DNA of 64,000 nucleotides from Shinella sp. H4-D48 (GTDB lineage Bacteria > Pseudomonadota > Alphaproteobacteria > Rhizobiales > Rhizobiaceae), in NCBI RefSeq assembly GCF_022637395.1, contig NZ_CP093338.1, positions 496,001-560,000 of the forward strand, given 5' to 3'. The notes beneath the pieces are model-generated. The model was not told where the DNA came from, did not search any database, and was given only the letters and a program-made list of their open reading frames with translations. A program made the translations under genes and the position numbers. This document shows, in pieces, positions 18,132-27,499 of this stretch. How positions within the stretch are numbered: the first letter of the stretch is position 1; every line of letters starts with the position of its first letter.

Positions 18132-20365
18132 GAGTACTTCAGCGACGCCGTGATGGCGCGACCCGCACCGTAATTGCAGCTTCCCCCGGTGCTATTGAGG
18201 CAATGCGAAACATACACTTTGTCGAACAGGTTCGTGACGTTCACGCGAAGCTTCGTGCCTGCGAAATCCTTGTCGAGTGCAGCAAAGTCGTATTCCGCTC
18301 CGATATCGACCAATCCACGTCCTGGAATGCGCAGTTCTTCCTTGTAGGTACTGTCCGTCTGGTAGGAAGACAGAGCGCGCACGCCGGCACTCAGGGTCAG
18401 GCCTTCAAACACCTCCGGCCGATAAGCGAGCCAAAGGCTTCCCTGATGTTCAGGCAGACGCAGGACCTCCCGCCCGAGCTCCACGGGATTGTTGGTCTCA
18501 AGCACCTTCGAACGCGAATAGGCATATGAGGCAAGAATATCGACGTTCGGCGTCAGCTCGTATTTGCCCTCGATCTCAATGCCACGAACGCGCTGGCGGC
18601 CAGACTGGACGTTATAGAGCGTATCGGTCGGATCCGGCGTCAGCGCATTCTTCAGCGTTAGATCGAAGAACGATGCGGCGATCATGCCACGCCCGTCCGG
18701 CGGCTCATATCTGATACCGAACTCGTACTGTGCGGCCGTCTGCGCCTCAAAGGCCTTGCCATCCTTGTCTGCCCCCAGCGTCGGCAGAAAGGCGGTGGAG
18801 TAGCTGGCATAGGGCGCAACGCCATTGTCGAAGAGATAGGCAACGCCGGCCCGCCAGGTCAGTTTCTGATCGTCTGTCGAGACGACCGGCGACGGTGTCA
18901 GCATCCGGTTCGCGCTGTCGATATCGGAGAAATCGTAACGCATACCGACAGTGCCCACCCAGTTATCATATCGAACCTGGTCCTGCACGTAGAGACCAAC
19001 CTGCTGGCGCTCCTGAAGCCCGGAACGCTGGATGGCGGGCACGGGAATGTCGACTTCGCCGTAGCGCGGATCGAGAAGATCTAGCGATGGAACACCGGCA
19101 ATGGCGTTGCCGAAATTGGTGGATGACGTTGCCTTCAAATAGTCGAGGCCGAAGAGCATGGTGTGGTCTAGTGCACCAGTGCCGAAGCGGGCCTCCACCT
19201 GCGTGTCGACATTAAAGCTCGATACCCAGTCGTCGGAAATCGCCGCCGCGCGGTTCAGCGTGTGGCCATCCGGCTGGTAAGCGAAGGCCGGGTTGACGAG
19301 AACGAGCAGCATGTTCTGGTCAGAGCGACCGTAGCGCAGGTTTTGCTTCACCGTCCAGGTTTCGTTGAACTCGTGCTCGAACTCATAGCCCAGCATGTAG
19401 AAGTCACGCTCGAAGGTACTAAGGTTGGGATCGCCGAAATTGATGTCGAGCGGGATTTGGCCGATCGGGTTTTCCAGAAGCGTGCCCACGGCGGGGTAAA
19501 AGCGGGGATTGAAGTTTTCGGGGCGATCTTTCTGATAGTATCCATAGAGGGTGAGCGATGTCTGGTCGGTGGGCGCCCAGGTGAGGCTGGGTGCGATGAC
19601 CAGTTGCCGTTCACGTTCCCGATCGACCTGGGTTCCCATGTTCTTGCCGAGAGCGGCGACCCGGTAGAGCCACTCGCCGTCCTCCGTCAGCGGGCCTGTC
19701 ATGTCGAGCGTAGCCTGCAGACCGCCGTGCGAGGAGGTTTGCACACCGACTTCGTTATGTACGGTTGCCTGCGGCCGCTTGCTGACCTGATTGACGAGCC
19801 CGCCCGGCATCGAGCTGCCGTAAAGCACGGAGGTCGGCCCCTTGATCACGTCGATACGCTCCAAGGCGAAGGGGTTGACACTCGGCGTCGCGTAATTGCT
19901 GGGATCGCCCGCCAGAGCGAGACCGTCGAGCCACATCGTGCCGTAATTGCTGAAGCCGCGTATGTAGAGCCAATCATAACGGATATCGTAACCGTTAGGG
20001 TCCGGAAGAACGCCCGGCGTATAACGCAGTGCCTCGGCGACCGTATTCGCGCCCTGCTGATCGATTTGGTCGCGCGTCACGACGCTTACGGCTTGTGGCG
20101 TCTCACGTAGCGAGGTGTTCGTCTTGGCAGCGCTGCGAGCACTTTTGGCGACGATGCCTTTCTCCGGCTCGCGGCCGCCATGTGCGCCCCCTTCGATGGT
20201 GATGGTTTCCAACGCGGTCGCACCGGAATCCTGCGCATGCGACGAGACCGCAAATCCGCTAGCGACAATTGCAACGGAAGAGATCAGCCACAAGCGCCTG
20301 CGCAATACCCCGCCCCTTCTCGTCTGCCCTGCATTCGTGCCTGCGCTCTTAAACAAAATCATCAT
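18125..20365 (-). CDS. TonB-dependent siderophore receptor (FhuA-like)
   Basis: The roughly 746-residue outer-membrane protein has a signal peptide (LWLISSVAIVASGFAVSSHA), a plug domain (LRETPQAVSVVTRDQIDQQG, VDWL-like YIRGFSNYGTMWLDGLAL, ERIDVIKGPTSVLYGSSMPGG) and a 22-strand barrel ending NYGAGRAITASLKYSW with terminal aromatic. The C-terminal YVSHCLNSTGGSCNYG, with its Cys pair, is typical of the FhuA/FoxA hydroxamate group. A TTG at 20407 opens the frame, but ATG 20365 or 20362 is more likely. It is first in the operon and divergent from an AraC regulator. Confidence 0.94.
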   Translation of the reverse strand: MMILFKSAGTNAGQTRRGGVLRRRLWLISSVAIVASGFAVSSHAQDSGATALETITIEGGAHGGREPEKGIVAKSARSAAKTNTSLRETPQAVSVVTRDQIDQQGANTVAEALRYTPGVLPDPNGYDIRYDWLYIRGFSNYGTMWLDGLALAGDPSNYATPSVNPFALERIDVIKGPTSVLYGSSMPGGLVNQVSKRPQATVHNEVGVQTSSHGGLQATLDMTGPLTEDGEWLYRVAALGKNMGTQVDRERERQLVIAPSLTWAPTDQTSLTLYGYYQKDRPENFNPRFYPAVGTLLENPIGQIPLDINFGDPNLSTFERDFYMLGYEFEHEFNETWTVKQNLRYGRSDQNMLLVLVNPAFAYQPDGHTLNRAAAISDDWVSSFNVDTQVEARFGTGALDHTMLFGLDYLKATSSTNFGNAIAGVPSLDLLDPRYGEVDIPVPAIQRSGLQERQQVGLYVQDQVRYDNWVGTVGMRYDFSDIDSANRMLTPSPVVSTDDQKLTWRAGVAYLFDNGVAPYASYSTAFLPTLGADKDGKAFEAQTAAQYEFGIRYEPPDGRGMIAASFFDLTLKNALTPDPTDTLYNVQSGRQRVRGIEIEGKYELTPNVDILASYAYSRSKVLETNNPVELGREVLRLPEHQGSLWLAYRPEVFEGLTLSAGVRALSSYQTDSTYKEELRIPGRGLVDIGAEYDFAALDKDFAGTKLRVNVTNLFDKVYVSHCLNSTGGSCNYGAGRAITASLKYSW

Positions 20366-20585
20366 CACGGCCTCAACCGACAAGTCGCCTCGTATAAACT
20401 TGACCAACTAAATCAAGTTAATATATCTCTTAGGTCAGCATTGGCACGACAGGCAATGGCGGTTCCTTTGCGGGACGCGCAGACACCTTTGCAGTCCGAG
20501 AATTCTCGGAGAGGCTTCAAAGATCGATAAGACCGGGGCGGTCAATGTTGGCAGGTTTTCACGCACGGCAAATGAAGGATTGAGC

Positions 20586-21590
20586 ATGGACGCCGCATCG
20601 GGCGAAGCCGGGAAAGGAGCGAACGAGGGGCGACTGCGCGTGCGCGACTTCCTGCGGCACGACGGCATTGCGCTGGACAGCCCTGATGACCGTCTCTCCC
20701 CCGACGATACGCTGATGAAAGGGGCGTTCCTGCATAAGGAGTTGCGCCGCGGCCTCGTTCTGCATGTCAGCGATGCGATAGAAGAGCGGGCCTTCACCGC
20801 AACCTCGCTCCTGCCGGAAGAGCTTTCGTGCATCTTCTTCCTTGAGGGCACCGTCGACCTGTCGATCGGTGACCGCCGCTTCGCCTTTCGAGCAGATCGC
20901 GGTGCGGCTCAAGGAGTAGCGATCATGAATGCCTGCCCCGAGCATTTCGCGCGCGCCTCGCGCGGACACCAGCACCTGCGTCATCTCGTTGTCTCCGCCA
21001 CGCCGGAGTGGCTGCACCGGGATGTGCTTGAAACCGTTGTCGACAGCAAGGGCGGCGCGCGCTTGCTGCGCGATCATCTGGCCGAGCACCGCTGGACGCT
21101 CACACCTCGAATGGTTGCGCTCGTGCGCGAGATTTTCGCACCGTCACCGCTCATTCCTCAGCTTTGGGACCTTTATCTGGAAAGCCGGGCTGTGGAACTC
21201 GTGGCCGAGACCATGGCCGCCGTGCTCAAAGCCGACCGCAACGAACGCGGCGGGAGCATAATGACGCGGCACGATGCAAACTGCCTCCAGCGTGCAAAAG
21301 ATTTCATCGATGCCCGTATCGCCGAACCGATCAGCGTCGATACCATCGCCCGCGAAGCCGGCATCAGCGCCAGTGGTCTGCAGCGCCTGTTCCGCATTTC
21401 GGAGAACCGCAGCATCTTCGACTACGTGCGCAACATCAGGCTCGAACGCGCGTTCACTGTTCTCGCAAGCGGCGATGTCAGCGTACAGGACGCGAGCGCT
21501 ATCGCAGGCTACACGAACCCCGCAAACTTCGCGACCGCATTCCGCCGCCGGTTTGGCGTCGTTCCCACCGCAGTGAGAAAGAAGGCATAG
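20586..21590 (+). CDS. AraC-family regulator, siderophore locus
   Basis: The 334-residue protein has an N-terminal ligand domain and a C-terminal double helix-turn-helix (CLQRAKDFIDARIAEPISVD, SGLQRLFRISENRSIFDYVR, GYTNPANFATAFRRRFGVVP). The layout resembles PchR/FhuR, which activate siderophore receptor genes when the ferric-siderophore is bound. It is divergent from the receptor gene with a 220-bp gap. ATG 20586 is chosen over a TTG two codons upstream because AAGGA lies at good distance. Confidence 0.92.
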   Translation: MDAASGEAGKGANEGRLRVRDFLRHDGIALDSPDDRLSPDDTLMKGAFLHKELRRGLVLHVSDAIEERAFTATSLLPEELSCIFFLEGTVDLSIGDRRFAFRADRGAAQGVAIMNACPEHFARASRGHQHLRHLVVSATPEWLHRDVLETVVDSKGGARLLRDHLAEHRWTLTPRMVALVREIFAPSPLIPQLWDLYLESRAVELVAETMAAVLKADRNERGGSIMTRHDANCLQRAKDFIDARIAEPISVDTIAREAGISASGLQRLFRISENRSIFDYVRNIRLERAFTVLASGDVSVQDASAIAGYTNPANFATAFRRRFGVVPTAVRKKA

Positions 21591-21657
21591 TGGTGCGCGC
21601 TCGGACCCGCCATAGCCTCCGGCAGCTTTTAATCCGCAATACGGTTGCCGAAGAGAA

Positions 21658-22140
21658 CTAAGGGGACGAGCGTGAGGTCATGGTGCGCTCATCGTCCTTC
21701 GCAGGCACGACGGACTTGGCATCAGACAATAGCAAGTACAGAACCTCCTCCAGTTCGGCACTGCCTTCATCACCCAGCTTCGCGTTGAGCTGCCGCTGTG
21801 CATCATTGCCGATGCTCTCAACCCTCGCCAATGCTTCCGCGCCCTTGTCCGATATAAACACGAGCACGCGGCGACGGTCCTCTGGATCGGGTCCGCGATA
21901 GACGTCCGCGGAGGCGACCATCTTGTCAATGATCCTGGTCAGGGTTGGCGAATCAACGAATACCCTGGCAGCAAGATCCCCCATCGGCATGCCGTCGACG
22001 ACGTCCAGCGCCCTCAACACCCGGTACTGCTCAATTGAAAGGCCATGGGGCTTCAGATTCGCCTCGATTGACTGCTCAAACTTGCGATTGACGCTGCAGA
22101 TCAAATCCACGAGATGCACGCTATGAACCTCCCGAGACAC
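21658..22140 (-). CDS. MarR-family transcriptional regulator
   Basis: The 160-residue winged-helix protein shows the MarR order: dimer helix (LVDLICSVNRKFEQSIEANL), LSIEQYRVLRALDVVDGM, recognition region VFVDSPTLTRIIDKMVASAD and wing DPEDRRRVLVFISDKG. Two GTG starts are possible; the one at 22119 has GGGAGG 8 bases upstream and may be the true one (153 residues). It is divergent from the AmiC-like gene. The 270-bp gap is AT-rich near 22141-22190 and probably carries its operator. Confidence 0.92.
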   Translation of the reverse strand: MSREVHSVHLVDLICSVNRKFEQSIEANLKPHGLSIEQYRVLRALDVVDGMPMGDLAARVFVDSPTLTRIIDKMVASADVYRGPDPEDRRRVLVFISDKGAEALARVESIGNDAQRQLNAKLGDEGSAELEEVLYLLLSDAKSVVPAKDDERTMTSRSSP

Positions 22141-22411
22141 ATTATCTCGATTTTCAATATTTCACTTTACATATAATTTGCATCACAGGAGCACAAGCCT
22201 TTGCCGAAATGCCCGCACAACAATTGTGCAGCGCGATTGCTTGTTGCGTACAAATTTGGCGCGGCGCCAGAAACCCCCGGCGAGTAGGCCAGGGAATTCC
22301 CGTCAAACGGGATTCTGACAGGACTAATTGGCTCATATATGTGTTGCGGCGAATGGCACGTTTCGTGCTTTCGTCAAACCTGTCGTCCCGGAGCGCAAAA
22401 CGAAGAGGGGT

Positions 22412-23461
22412 ATGGCAGTGCGTAGCGTGCGGATTGGTCTGCTTATCGCCCAGAGCGGCTCTGCGGGATTATGGGCTCCTTCAGCAGAGGCCTGCGGGCG
22501 CCTCGCGGTACAGGAAATTAACCGTGACAGCGGCATCCTCAAACGGCATGTCGAACTCTTCGTGATCGATGCAGGATCGACGGCGAATTCTGCAGCGACA
22601 GCCGTCGGGCAGGCTATCGAAGAACAGAAGGTGTCGGGCGTCGTCACCATGATCCCGAGCTACGCGCGCGAAGCGGTCGCCAACGTCACGAGCGACCGCG
22701 TGCCACTGGTCTACACGCCGCAGTTCGAAGGTTTTGCTCCGGAGCGCAACGTCATGACCACGGGCGAGACTTCCGATGAGCTGATCGCGCCCGCCCTCCG
22801 CTGGCTCATGGAGCGTAAGGGCGCAAGGCGCATTTTTCTCTGCGGCAACGATTACATCTGGCCGCGGTCGAGCCTCAGGATCGCTCGCGAACTCATCAGG
22901 CACGCCGGCGGTATTGTAACGGGCGAACTCTACGTTCCGGTCGGCGTGCACGACTACGACGAGATACTCGACCGCATCAAGACGACGGCATCCGATTTGG
23001 TCCTGCCCTACTTTCTCGGCTCGGACAGCGTCGCCTTCAATCGCGCCTTCTGCAGCATGGGGCTCTCGCCGGGTGTGCTGCGCTTCACCTCGGCTATCGA
23101 CGAAACGATTGTCTATGGCCTGCAGGCACACGAAACCGAGAACATTTTCGTTTCCTCAGCTTATTTTTCCTCCTTGCGCTCCCGCAACAACGGCGCCTTT
23201 CTCGAGCGCTATCACACCACTTACGGTGACAATCCACCTCCGGCCAATGCCTTCGGCCAGTCCTGCTATGAAGGCATTTATTCTCTCGCAGCCATGGTGG
23301 AAGAGGCTGGAAGTTTCGACGCTCGTCTCCTCAAACGTGTTTTTGGACGAACACTTCTGCAAAAGACCGCGCGCGGCAATGAAGCGAAACCGATTGTCGG
23401 CAGCCGCCATCCCGTGCACCTGGCGCGCATCGACGGTTATGATTTCTCAATTTTGACATAG
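22412..23461 (+). CDS. AmiC-like cytosolic amide/urea-sensing protein
   Basis: The 349-residue protein is a type I periplasmic-binding fold without a signal peptide: MAVRSVRIGLLIAQSGSAGL, AVQEINRDSGILKRHVELFV, then YTPQFEGFAPERNVMTTGET and FGQSCYEGIYSLAAMVEEAG. This is the pattern of AmiC, the cytosolic amide sensor that restrains the antiterminator AmiR in Pseudomonas. It precedes an amide/urea-type transporter and an amidase, fitting a sensor for their substrate. No AmiR-like (ANTAR) gene is nearby. ATG 22412 follows GAGGGG; an in-frame opening at 22328 lacks a ribosome site. Confidence 0.85.
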   Translation: MAVRSVRIGLLIAQSGSAGLWAPSAEACGRLAVQEINRDSGILKRHVELFVIDAGSTANSAATAVGQAIEEQKVSGVVTMIPSYAREAVANVTSDRVPLVYTPQFEGFAPERNVMTTGETSDELIAPALRWLMERKGARRIFLCGNDYIWPRSSLRIARELIRHAGGIVTGELYVPVGVHDYDEILDRIKTTASDLVLPYFLGSDSVAFNRAFCSMGLSPGVLRFTSAIDETIVYGLQAHETENIFVSSAYFSSLRSRNNGAFLERYHTTYGDNPPPANAFGQSCYEGIYSLAAMVEEAGSFDARLLKRVFGRTLLQKTARGNEAKPIVGSRHPVHLARIDGYDFSILT

Positions 23462-23481
23462 TCATAAAAATTACTTGATTT

Positions 23482-23494
23482 TGCAAATATTGCA
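23482..23494. promoter_or_regulatory. Candidate operator TGCAA-ATA-TTGCA
   Basis: A perfect 5-bp inverted repeat with a 3-bp spacer lies in an AT-rich 78-bp gap directly upstream of the binding-protein gene of the amide/urea-type operon. Its size and symmetry suit a regulator such as the nearby MarR, but no second copy was confirmed. Confidence 0.4.
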
Positions 23495-23539
23495 TATTTA
23501 AGTATCCCCATTGCGATCGAACCAAGGGGAACCAAAACC

Positions 23540-24778
23540 ATGATCCTGTCCCGCCGCCGCTTTCTGCACCAGTCCGTGCTGGCCTCCGCAAGCCTGCTCG
23601 CCGCTCCCGCCGTGCTGCGCCAGGGTGCGTTTGCGGCAGATGATCCAGTCCTCGTCGGGAGCTTGCATGACCAGTCGGGCGCGCTCGCCGCATCCGGCGT
23701 GCCCATGGTTTACGCGCTCAATCTGGCGATCGACGAGATCAACGCTGCGGGCGGCCTGCTTGGTCGACCGCTCAAGGTCATTCATTATGACACGCAGTCG
23801 AACATCCAGATGTATTCGCAGTATGCCCAGCAGCTGGCGCTGAAGGATAAGGTCGCCGTGGTCCATGGTGGCATCACCTCGGCCTCGCGAGAGGCGGTTC
23901 GCCCGACCTTCGACCGGTTCAAGGTTCTCTATTTCTACAACGTGCTCTACGAGGGCGGCGTCTGCGACCGGAACACGTTCTGCACCGGCACAACGCCGGC
24001 GCAGACCGTCGAGAAGCTGGTGCCTTTTGCGATGGGCAAGTCGGGCAAAAAGGCCTACATCATCGCCGCCGACTACAATTACGGCCAGATCACCGCCAAA
24101 TGGATGACGAAATATGTCAAGGACAATGGCGGCGATGTCCTGTCGATCGATTTCTTCCCGCTCGACGTCACCAATTTTGGCCCGACCATCTCCAAGATTC
24201 AGGCGGCCAAGCCCGATCTGGTGCTGTCGGCGCTCGTGGGAGGCAACCACACTGCCTTTTATCGCCAGTGGACTTCGGCGGGCATGAAGGGCCAGATCCC
24301 AATCGCCTCGACCACATTCGGCCTCGTCAACGAACCATCGACCCTTGATGCCGCCGAAAGCGAGAACATCCTCGGCGCCTATGGCTACTTCGAGGAGCTC
24401 GACACGCCGGCGAGCAAGAGCTTCGTGGAGAAGATCAAAAAAGCGCATCCCGACACGCCCTATATCAGCGAGCTCGCGGCAGCGACGTATGAGGGCGTCT
24501 ATCTCTGGGCCGAAGGCGTGAAGAAGGCTGGCAGCCTCGATCGCATGGCAGTGATCGAGGCGCTTGAATCCGGTCTTTCCTATGAGGGTCCCAGCGGCAA
24601 GGTCACGCTCGACAAGGCGACCCATCACACGACGCGCAATGCTTTCCTTGCCGAGGTCAAGAGCACTAAATGGTCGGTGCTGGAGAGCTACCCCGATGTA
24701 CTGCCGGCCGATACGGCCAGCGTCTGCGATCTCGTGAAGAATCCGAGGGACGTCAAGCAATACGTCATCAATCTCTAA
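23540..24778 (+). CDS. Urea/amide-type ABC transporter substrate-binding protein, Tat-exported
   Basis: The 412-residue protein carries a twin-arginine signal (SRRRFLHQSVLASASLLAAP) and a type I binding fold of the UrtA/FmdD group: VLVGSLHDQSGALAASGVPM, LAIDEINAAGGLLGRPLKVI, and two cysteines at CDRNTFC that are common in this family. AAGGGGA precedes ATG 23540. It heads five transporter genes in the order binding protein, permease, permease, ATPase, ATPase, as in urtABCDE. The amidase downstream and AmiC-like sensor upstream favour a short-chain or aromatic amide ligand over urea. Confidence 0.92.
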   Translation: MILSRRRFLHQSVLASASLLAAPAVLRQGAFAADDPVLVGSLHDQSGALAASGVPMVYALNLAIDEINAAGGLLGRPLKVIHYDTQSNIQMYSQYAQQLALKDKVAVVHGGITSASREAVRPTFDRFKVLYFYNVLYEGGVCDRNTFCTGTTPAQTVEKLVPFAMGKSGKKAYIIAADYNYGQITAKWMTKYVKDNGGDVLSIDFFPLDVTNFGPTISKIQAAKPDLVLSALVGGNHTAFYRQWTSAGMKGQIPIASTTFGLVNEPSTLDAAESENILGAYGYFEELDTPASKSFVEKIKKAHPDTPYISELAAATYEGVYLWAEGVKKAGSLDRMAVIEALESGLSYEGPSGKVTLDKATHHTTRNAFLAEVKSTKWSVLESYPDVLPADTASVCDLVKNPRDVKQYVINL

Positions 24779-24853
24779 CGGTCCCGCCGCGGCGACGCGC
24801 GACAGCGCTCCGCCGTATCCCCGCTTACGCGCAGGAGAAGAAAAAGGATCGAA

Positions 24854-25720
24854 ATGGACATCTACGTTATATTGCTGCTCGACGTCATCAATGGTGCGTC
24901 GTCGCTTTTTCTGATTTGCCTCGGGCTGGCGATCATTTTCGGCATGATGAAGATCATCAACCTCGCCCATGGCGAGTTCATCATGCTCGGCGCCTACGCG
25001 ACCGTGATCTCGGCCAATAACGGCGTCAATATCTGGATCGCCATGCTGGTCGTCGCGCCGCTTTTCGTCGGCCTTGTCGGATTGGTCATCGAGCGATGCC
25101 TGATCCGCTTCCTCTACGGACGGCTCGTCGATTCGATGCTGGCGACCTGGGGACTGAGTTTGCTGATCATTGGCATCGTCACGACCATTTTCGGCAACAC
25201 GATCCAGGGCGTTCCTACGCCACTCGGCGGCTTTTCCATCGGCGCCTACCGGTCGAGCTATTATACGCTCTTCCTCCTCCTCATGGCCGTTCTGATGATG
25301 GCGGCGATCTATGTCGTCATGCGCTATACGCGGCTCGGCCTGATCGCGCGGGCGACGATGCAGAATCCCGGCATGGCGAACACGCTCGGCGTCAACCCCT
25401 CCACGGTCTATATGGGCACGTTCGCGGCAGGTGCGGCGGTTACCGGCCTGGCCGGCGGCCTGCTCGCCCCGGTCTCGGGCATTACGCCGGTCATGGGCGG
25501 CGCTTATGTCGCGAAAGCCTTCATCACCGTCGTGGGCGGCGGGGCCGCCATTCTTTCGGGCACGCTTTCGTCAGCCAGCCTGTTCGGTGCGCTCAATCAG
25601 GTCGGCGCCTACCTGACCACACCCGTCTTCGGCGAGGTGATCGTCTTCACCGCCGCCATCATTCTCATTCGCCTCCTGCCGCAAGGCATTTCCGGGCGGT
25701 TTTTCAAGGGGAACCTCTAA
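24854..25720 (+). CDS. Urea/amide-type ABC transporter permease (LivH/UrtB class)
   Basis: The 288-residue inner-membrane protein has eight or so hydrophobic segments and the class landmarks IFGMMKIINLAHGEFIMLGA and YTRLGLIARATMQNPGMANT, ending in RLLPQGISGRFFKGNL. AAAAAGGATCG precedes the ATG. Its stop overlaps the next start by one base (TAATG). Confidence 0.93.
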   Translation: MDIYVILLLDVINGASSLFLICLGLAIIFGMMKIINLAHGEFIMLGAYATVISANNGVNIWIAMLVVAPLFVGLVGLVIERCLIRFLYGRLVDSMLATWGLSLLIIGIVTTIFGNTIQGVPTPLGGFSIGAYRSSYYTLFLLLMAVLMMAAIYVVMRYTRLGLIARATMQNPGMANTLGVNPSTVYMGTFAAGAAVTGLAGGLLAPVSGITPVMGGAYVAKAFITVVGGGAAILSGTLSSASLFGALNQVGAYLTTPVFGEVIVFTAAIILIRLLPQGISGRFFKGNL

Positions 25721-26769
25721 TGACCCAGCGGCTAGCCCTTTTCACCCAGGCGCTTGCGGTCGTCGTTGCCGCCGTGGCAATCGCCATCGCACCGGGGATG
25801 ATCGAAATCTTCACGCTGATGCAAATCACGCTGTTTGCCTCGATGGCGGTGCTGTCGCTCAGCCTCGCCTTCATCTGGGGGTTTGGCGGAATCCTGTCCT
25901 TCGGACAGACTGCATTCTTTGGCCTTGGTGGCTACGCCTATGCGGTGGCCGCTATCAATTTCCAGGATTCGACCCAGGCGATCATGCTGGCTGTCATCGT
26001 GCCGGCACTGTTTTCGGCAATCCTCGGCTACTTCGCCTTCTATGGCCGCATCTCGGATGTGTATCTCGGCGTCATTACGCTGACAGTGACGCTCATCCTC
26101 TTCAACGTCATCAACTCCACGTCCGGCGACGAATACCGGATCGGCGAGGCGATGCTCGGCGGCTTCAACGGTATTCCGGCCGTACCGACCTTCAATATGC
26201 CGTTCGATCCGGAGAGCCCGCTTTCGCCCGAACAATCCTGGTGGGCGACGGCGGGAACCCTGCTCCTCGTCTATCTCGGCCTGCGCGCACTGCTCGCCAG
26301 CCCGTTCGGCCGGGTGATCGTCGCCGTGCGCGAAAACGAGGTCCGCGCCTCGCTGCTCGGCTATGATCCGCGCGTCGTCAAACTCATGACCTTCATTCTC
26401 GGTGGGGCGATCGCCGGGTTGGCAGGAGCGCTGTACGTCAACTGGGGCGCCTTCGTCGGGCCGACGATATTCAGCCTGTCGCTGTCGGCGGAAATCATCA
26501 TCTGGATCACCGTCGGCGGTCTTGGGACGCTGCTCGGCCCGATCATCGGCTGCATCCTGATCGAATATATCGTCGCCGGTATCGGTTCACAGCAGACCTT
26601 GAATTCCAACCTCGTCCTCGGCTCCGTTCTCGTCTTCTTCGTACTGCTCATCCCGAAGGGCATCGTTCCGACGATCCGCGACATCGCGACCGGTCTTCTG
26701 GCTCGCATCGGCCGCGGGCATGGCGATGCTACGCCGGCCACCATGCCGCAAACCGCAGGAGTGAAATGA
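25720..26769 (+). CDS. Urea/amide-type ABC transporter permease (LivM/UrtC class)
   Basis: The 349-residue membrane protein has the LivM signature region FIWGFGGILSFGQTAFFGLG and the coupling loop SPFGRVIVAVRENEVRASLL, ending with a short cytoplasmic Pro/Thr-rich tail. ATG 25720 overlaps the previous stop; the much longer open frame upstream is out of register with the real coding sequence of the first permease. Confidence 0.93.
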   Translation: MTQRLALFTQALAVVVAAVAIAIAPGMIEIFTLMQITLFASMAVLSLSLAFIWGFGGILSFGQTAFFGLGGYAYAVAAINFQDSTQAIMLAVIVPALFSAILGYFAFYGRISDVYLGVITLTVTLILFNVINSTSGDEYRIGEAMLGGFNGIPAVPTFNMPFDPESPLSPEQSWWATAGTLLLVYLGLRALLASPFGRVIVAVRENEVRASLLGYDPRVVKLMTFILGGAIAGLAGALYVNWGAFVGPTIFSLSLSAEIIIWITVGGLGTLLGPIIGCILIEYIVAGIGSQQTLNSNLVLGSVLVFFVLLIPKGIVPTIRDIATGLLARIGRGHGDATPATMPQTAGVK

Positions 26770-26770
26770 C

Positions 26771-27499
26771 ATGGCCGAACTCACGCCCCTGCTCAGGACG
26801 GAACATCTGACGATGCGCTTCGGCGGCGTCGTCGCCAATGACGACATCAACTTCACCCTGCAGGAAATGGAGCTTCGTTGCCTGATCGGCCCGAACGGGG
26901 CCGGCAAGAGCACGTTCTTCAAGTCGCTCACTGGTCAGCAGACTCCAACCTCCGGCACGATCGCGTTTCGCGGTCTGCCGATCACCGGCCGCCTGCCGCA
27001 TGAGATCGCCCGCATGGGGATCGGCATCAAAACGCAGGTTCCCAATGTCTTCAACGGCCTTACGGTCAGGGAGAACATCTGGCTCTCCGCCCGCCGCAAG
27101 ACGACGTCGCAGAGCCTGTCCGCCGCCGTCCGCGGCGTGCTCGACCTCATCCGGTTGACGCCGCAGGCCGACCGCACCGTAGCGACGCTGTCGCACGGGC
27201 AGCGGCAGTGGGTGGAGATCGGCATGGTGCTGGCCGCCGAGCCGCACCTCATCCTGCTCGACGAACCGGCGGCCGGCATGACCGATGAGGAAACGCTGCT
27301 GACTGCCGACATCATCCGCGACATCAACCTGTCGCGTGCGATCGTCGTCGTCGAGCACGACATGGCCTTCATCCGCCTGATCGCCAAGACGGTAACCGTG
27401 TTCCACCAAGGCCGGGTGCTGATCGAGGACACGGTCGACAAGGTGCTGGCCGACCAGCGGGTACGCGACGTCTATCTCGGAAAGAAGGTGGCGGCATGA
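26771..27499 (+). CDS. Urea/amide-type ABC transporter ATP-binding protein (LivG/UrtD class)
   Basis: The 242-residue ATPase has Walker A GPNGAGKST, the LivG-type Q-loop region KTQVPNVFNGLTVREN, a degenerate signature LSHGQRQWVEIGM (LSHGQ rather than LSGGQ, usual for UrtD) and Walker B LILLDEPAAGMTDEE, followed by VVEHDM. It starts 1 bp after the permease and overlaps the next ATPase by 4 bp. Confidence 0.94.
   Translation: MAELTPLLRTEHLTMRFGGVVANDDINFTLQEMELRCLIGPNGAGKSTFFKSLTGQQTPTSGTIAFRGLPITGRLPHEIARMGIGIKTQVPNVFNGLTVRENIWLSARRKTTSQSLSAAVRGVLDLIRLTPQADRTVATLSHGQRQWVEIGMVLAAEPHLILLDEPAAGMTDEETLLTADIIRDINLSRAIVVVEHDMAFIRLIAKTVTVFHQGRVLIEDTVDKVLADQRVRDVYLGKKVAA

Noticed and set aside
20408-20585. 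Fur, Irr or RirA box in the siderophore receptor/AraC gap
   Set aside because: The AT-rich stretch does not match an iron-box consensus well enough to call by eye.
23498-24970. 490-codon open frame on the minus strand opposite the binding-protein gene
   Set aside because: Antisense frame produced by high-GC codon use; composition is Arg/His/Asp-rich without domains, while the plus strand encodes a clear Tat-exported binding protein.
25096-25720. Long open frame overlapping the first urea/amide-type permease and leading into the second
   Set aside because: The upstream part is Arg/His/Pro-rich with no family similarity; the permease in the other frame is clearly coding. Only the portion from ATG 25720 is real.
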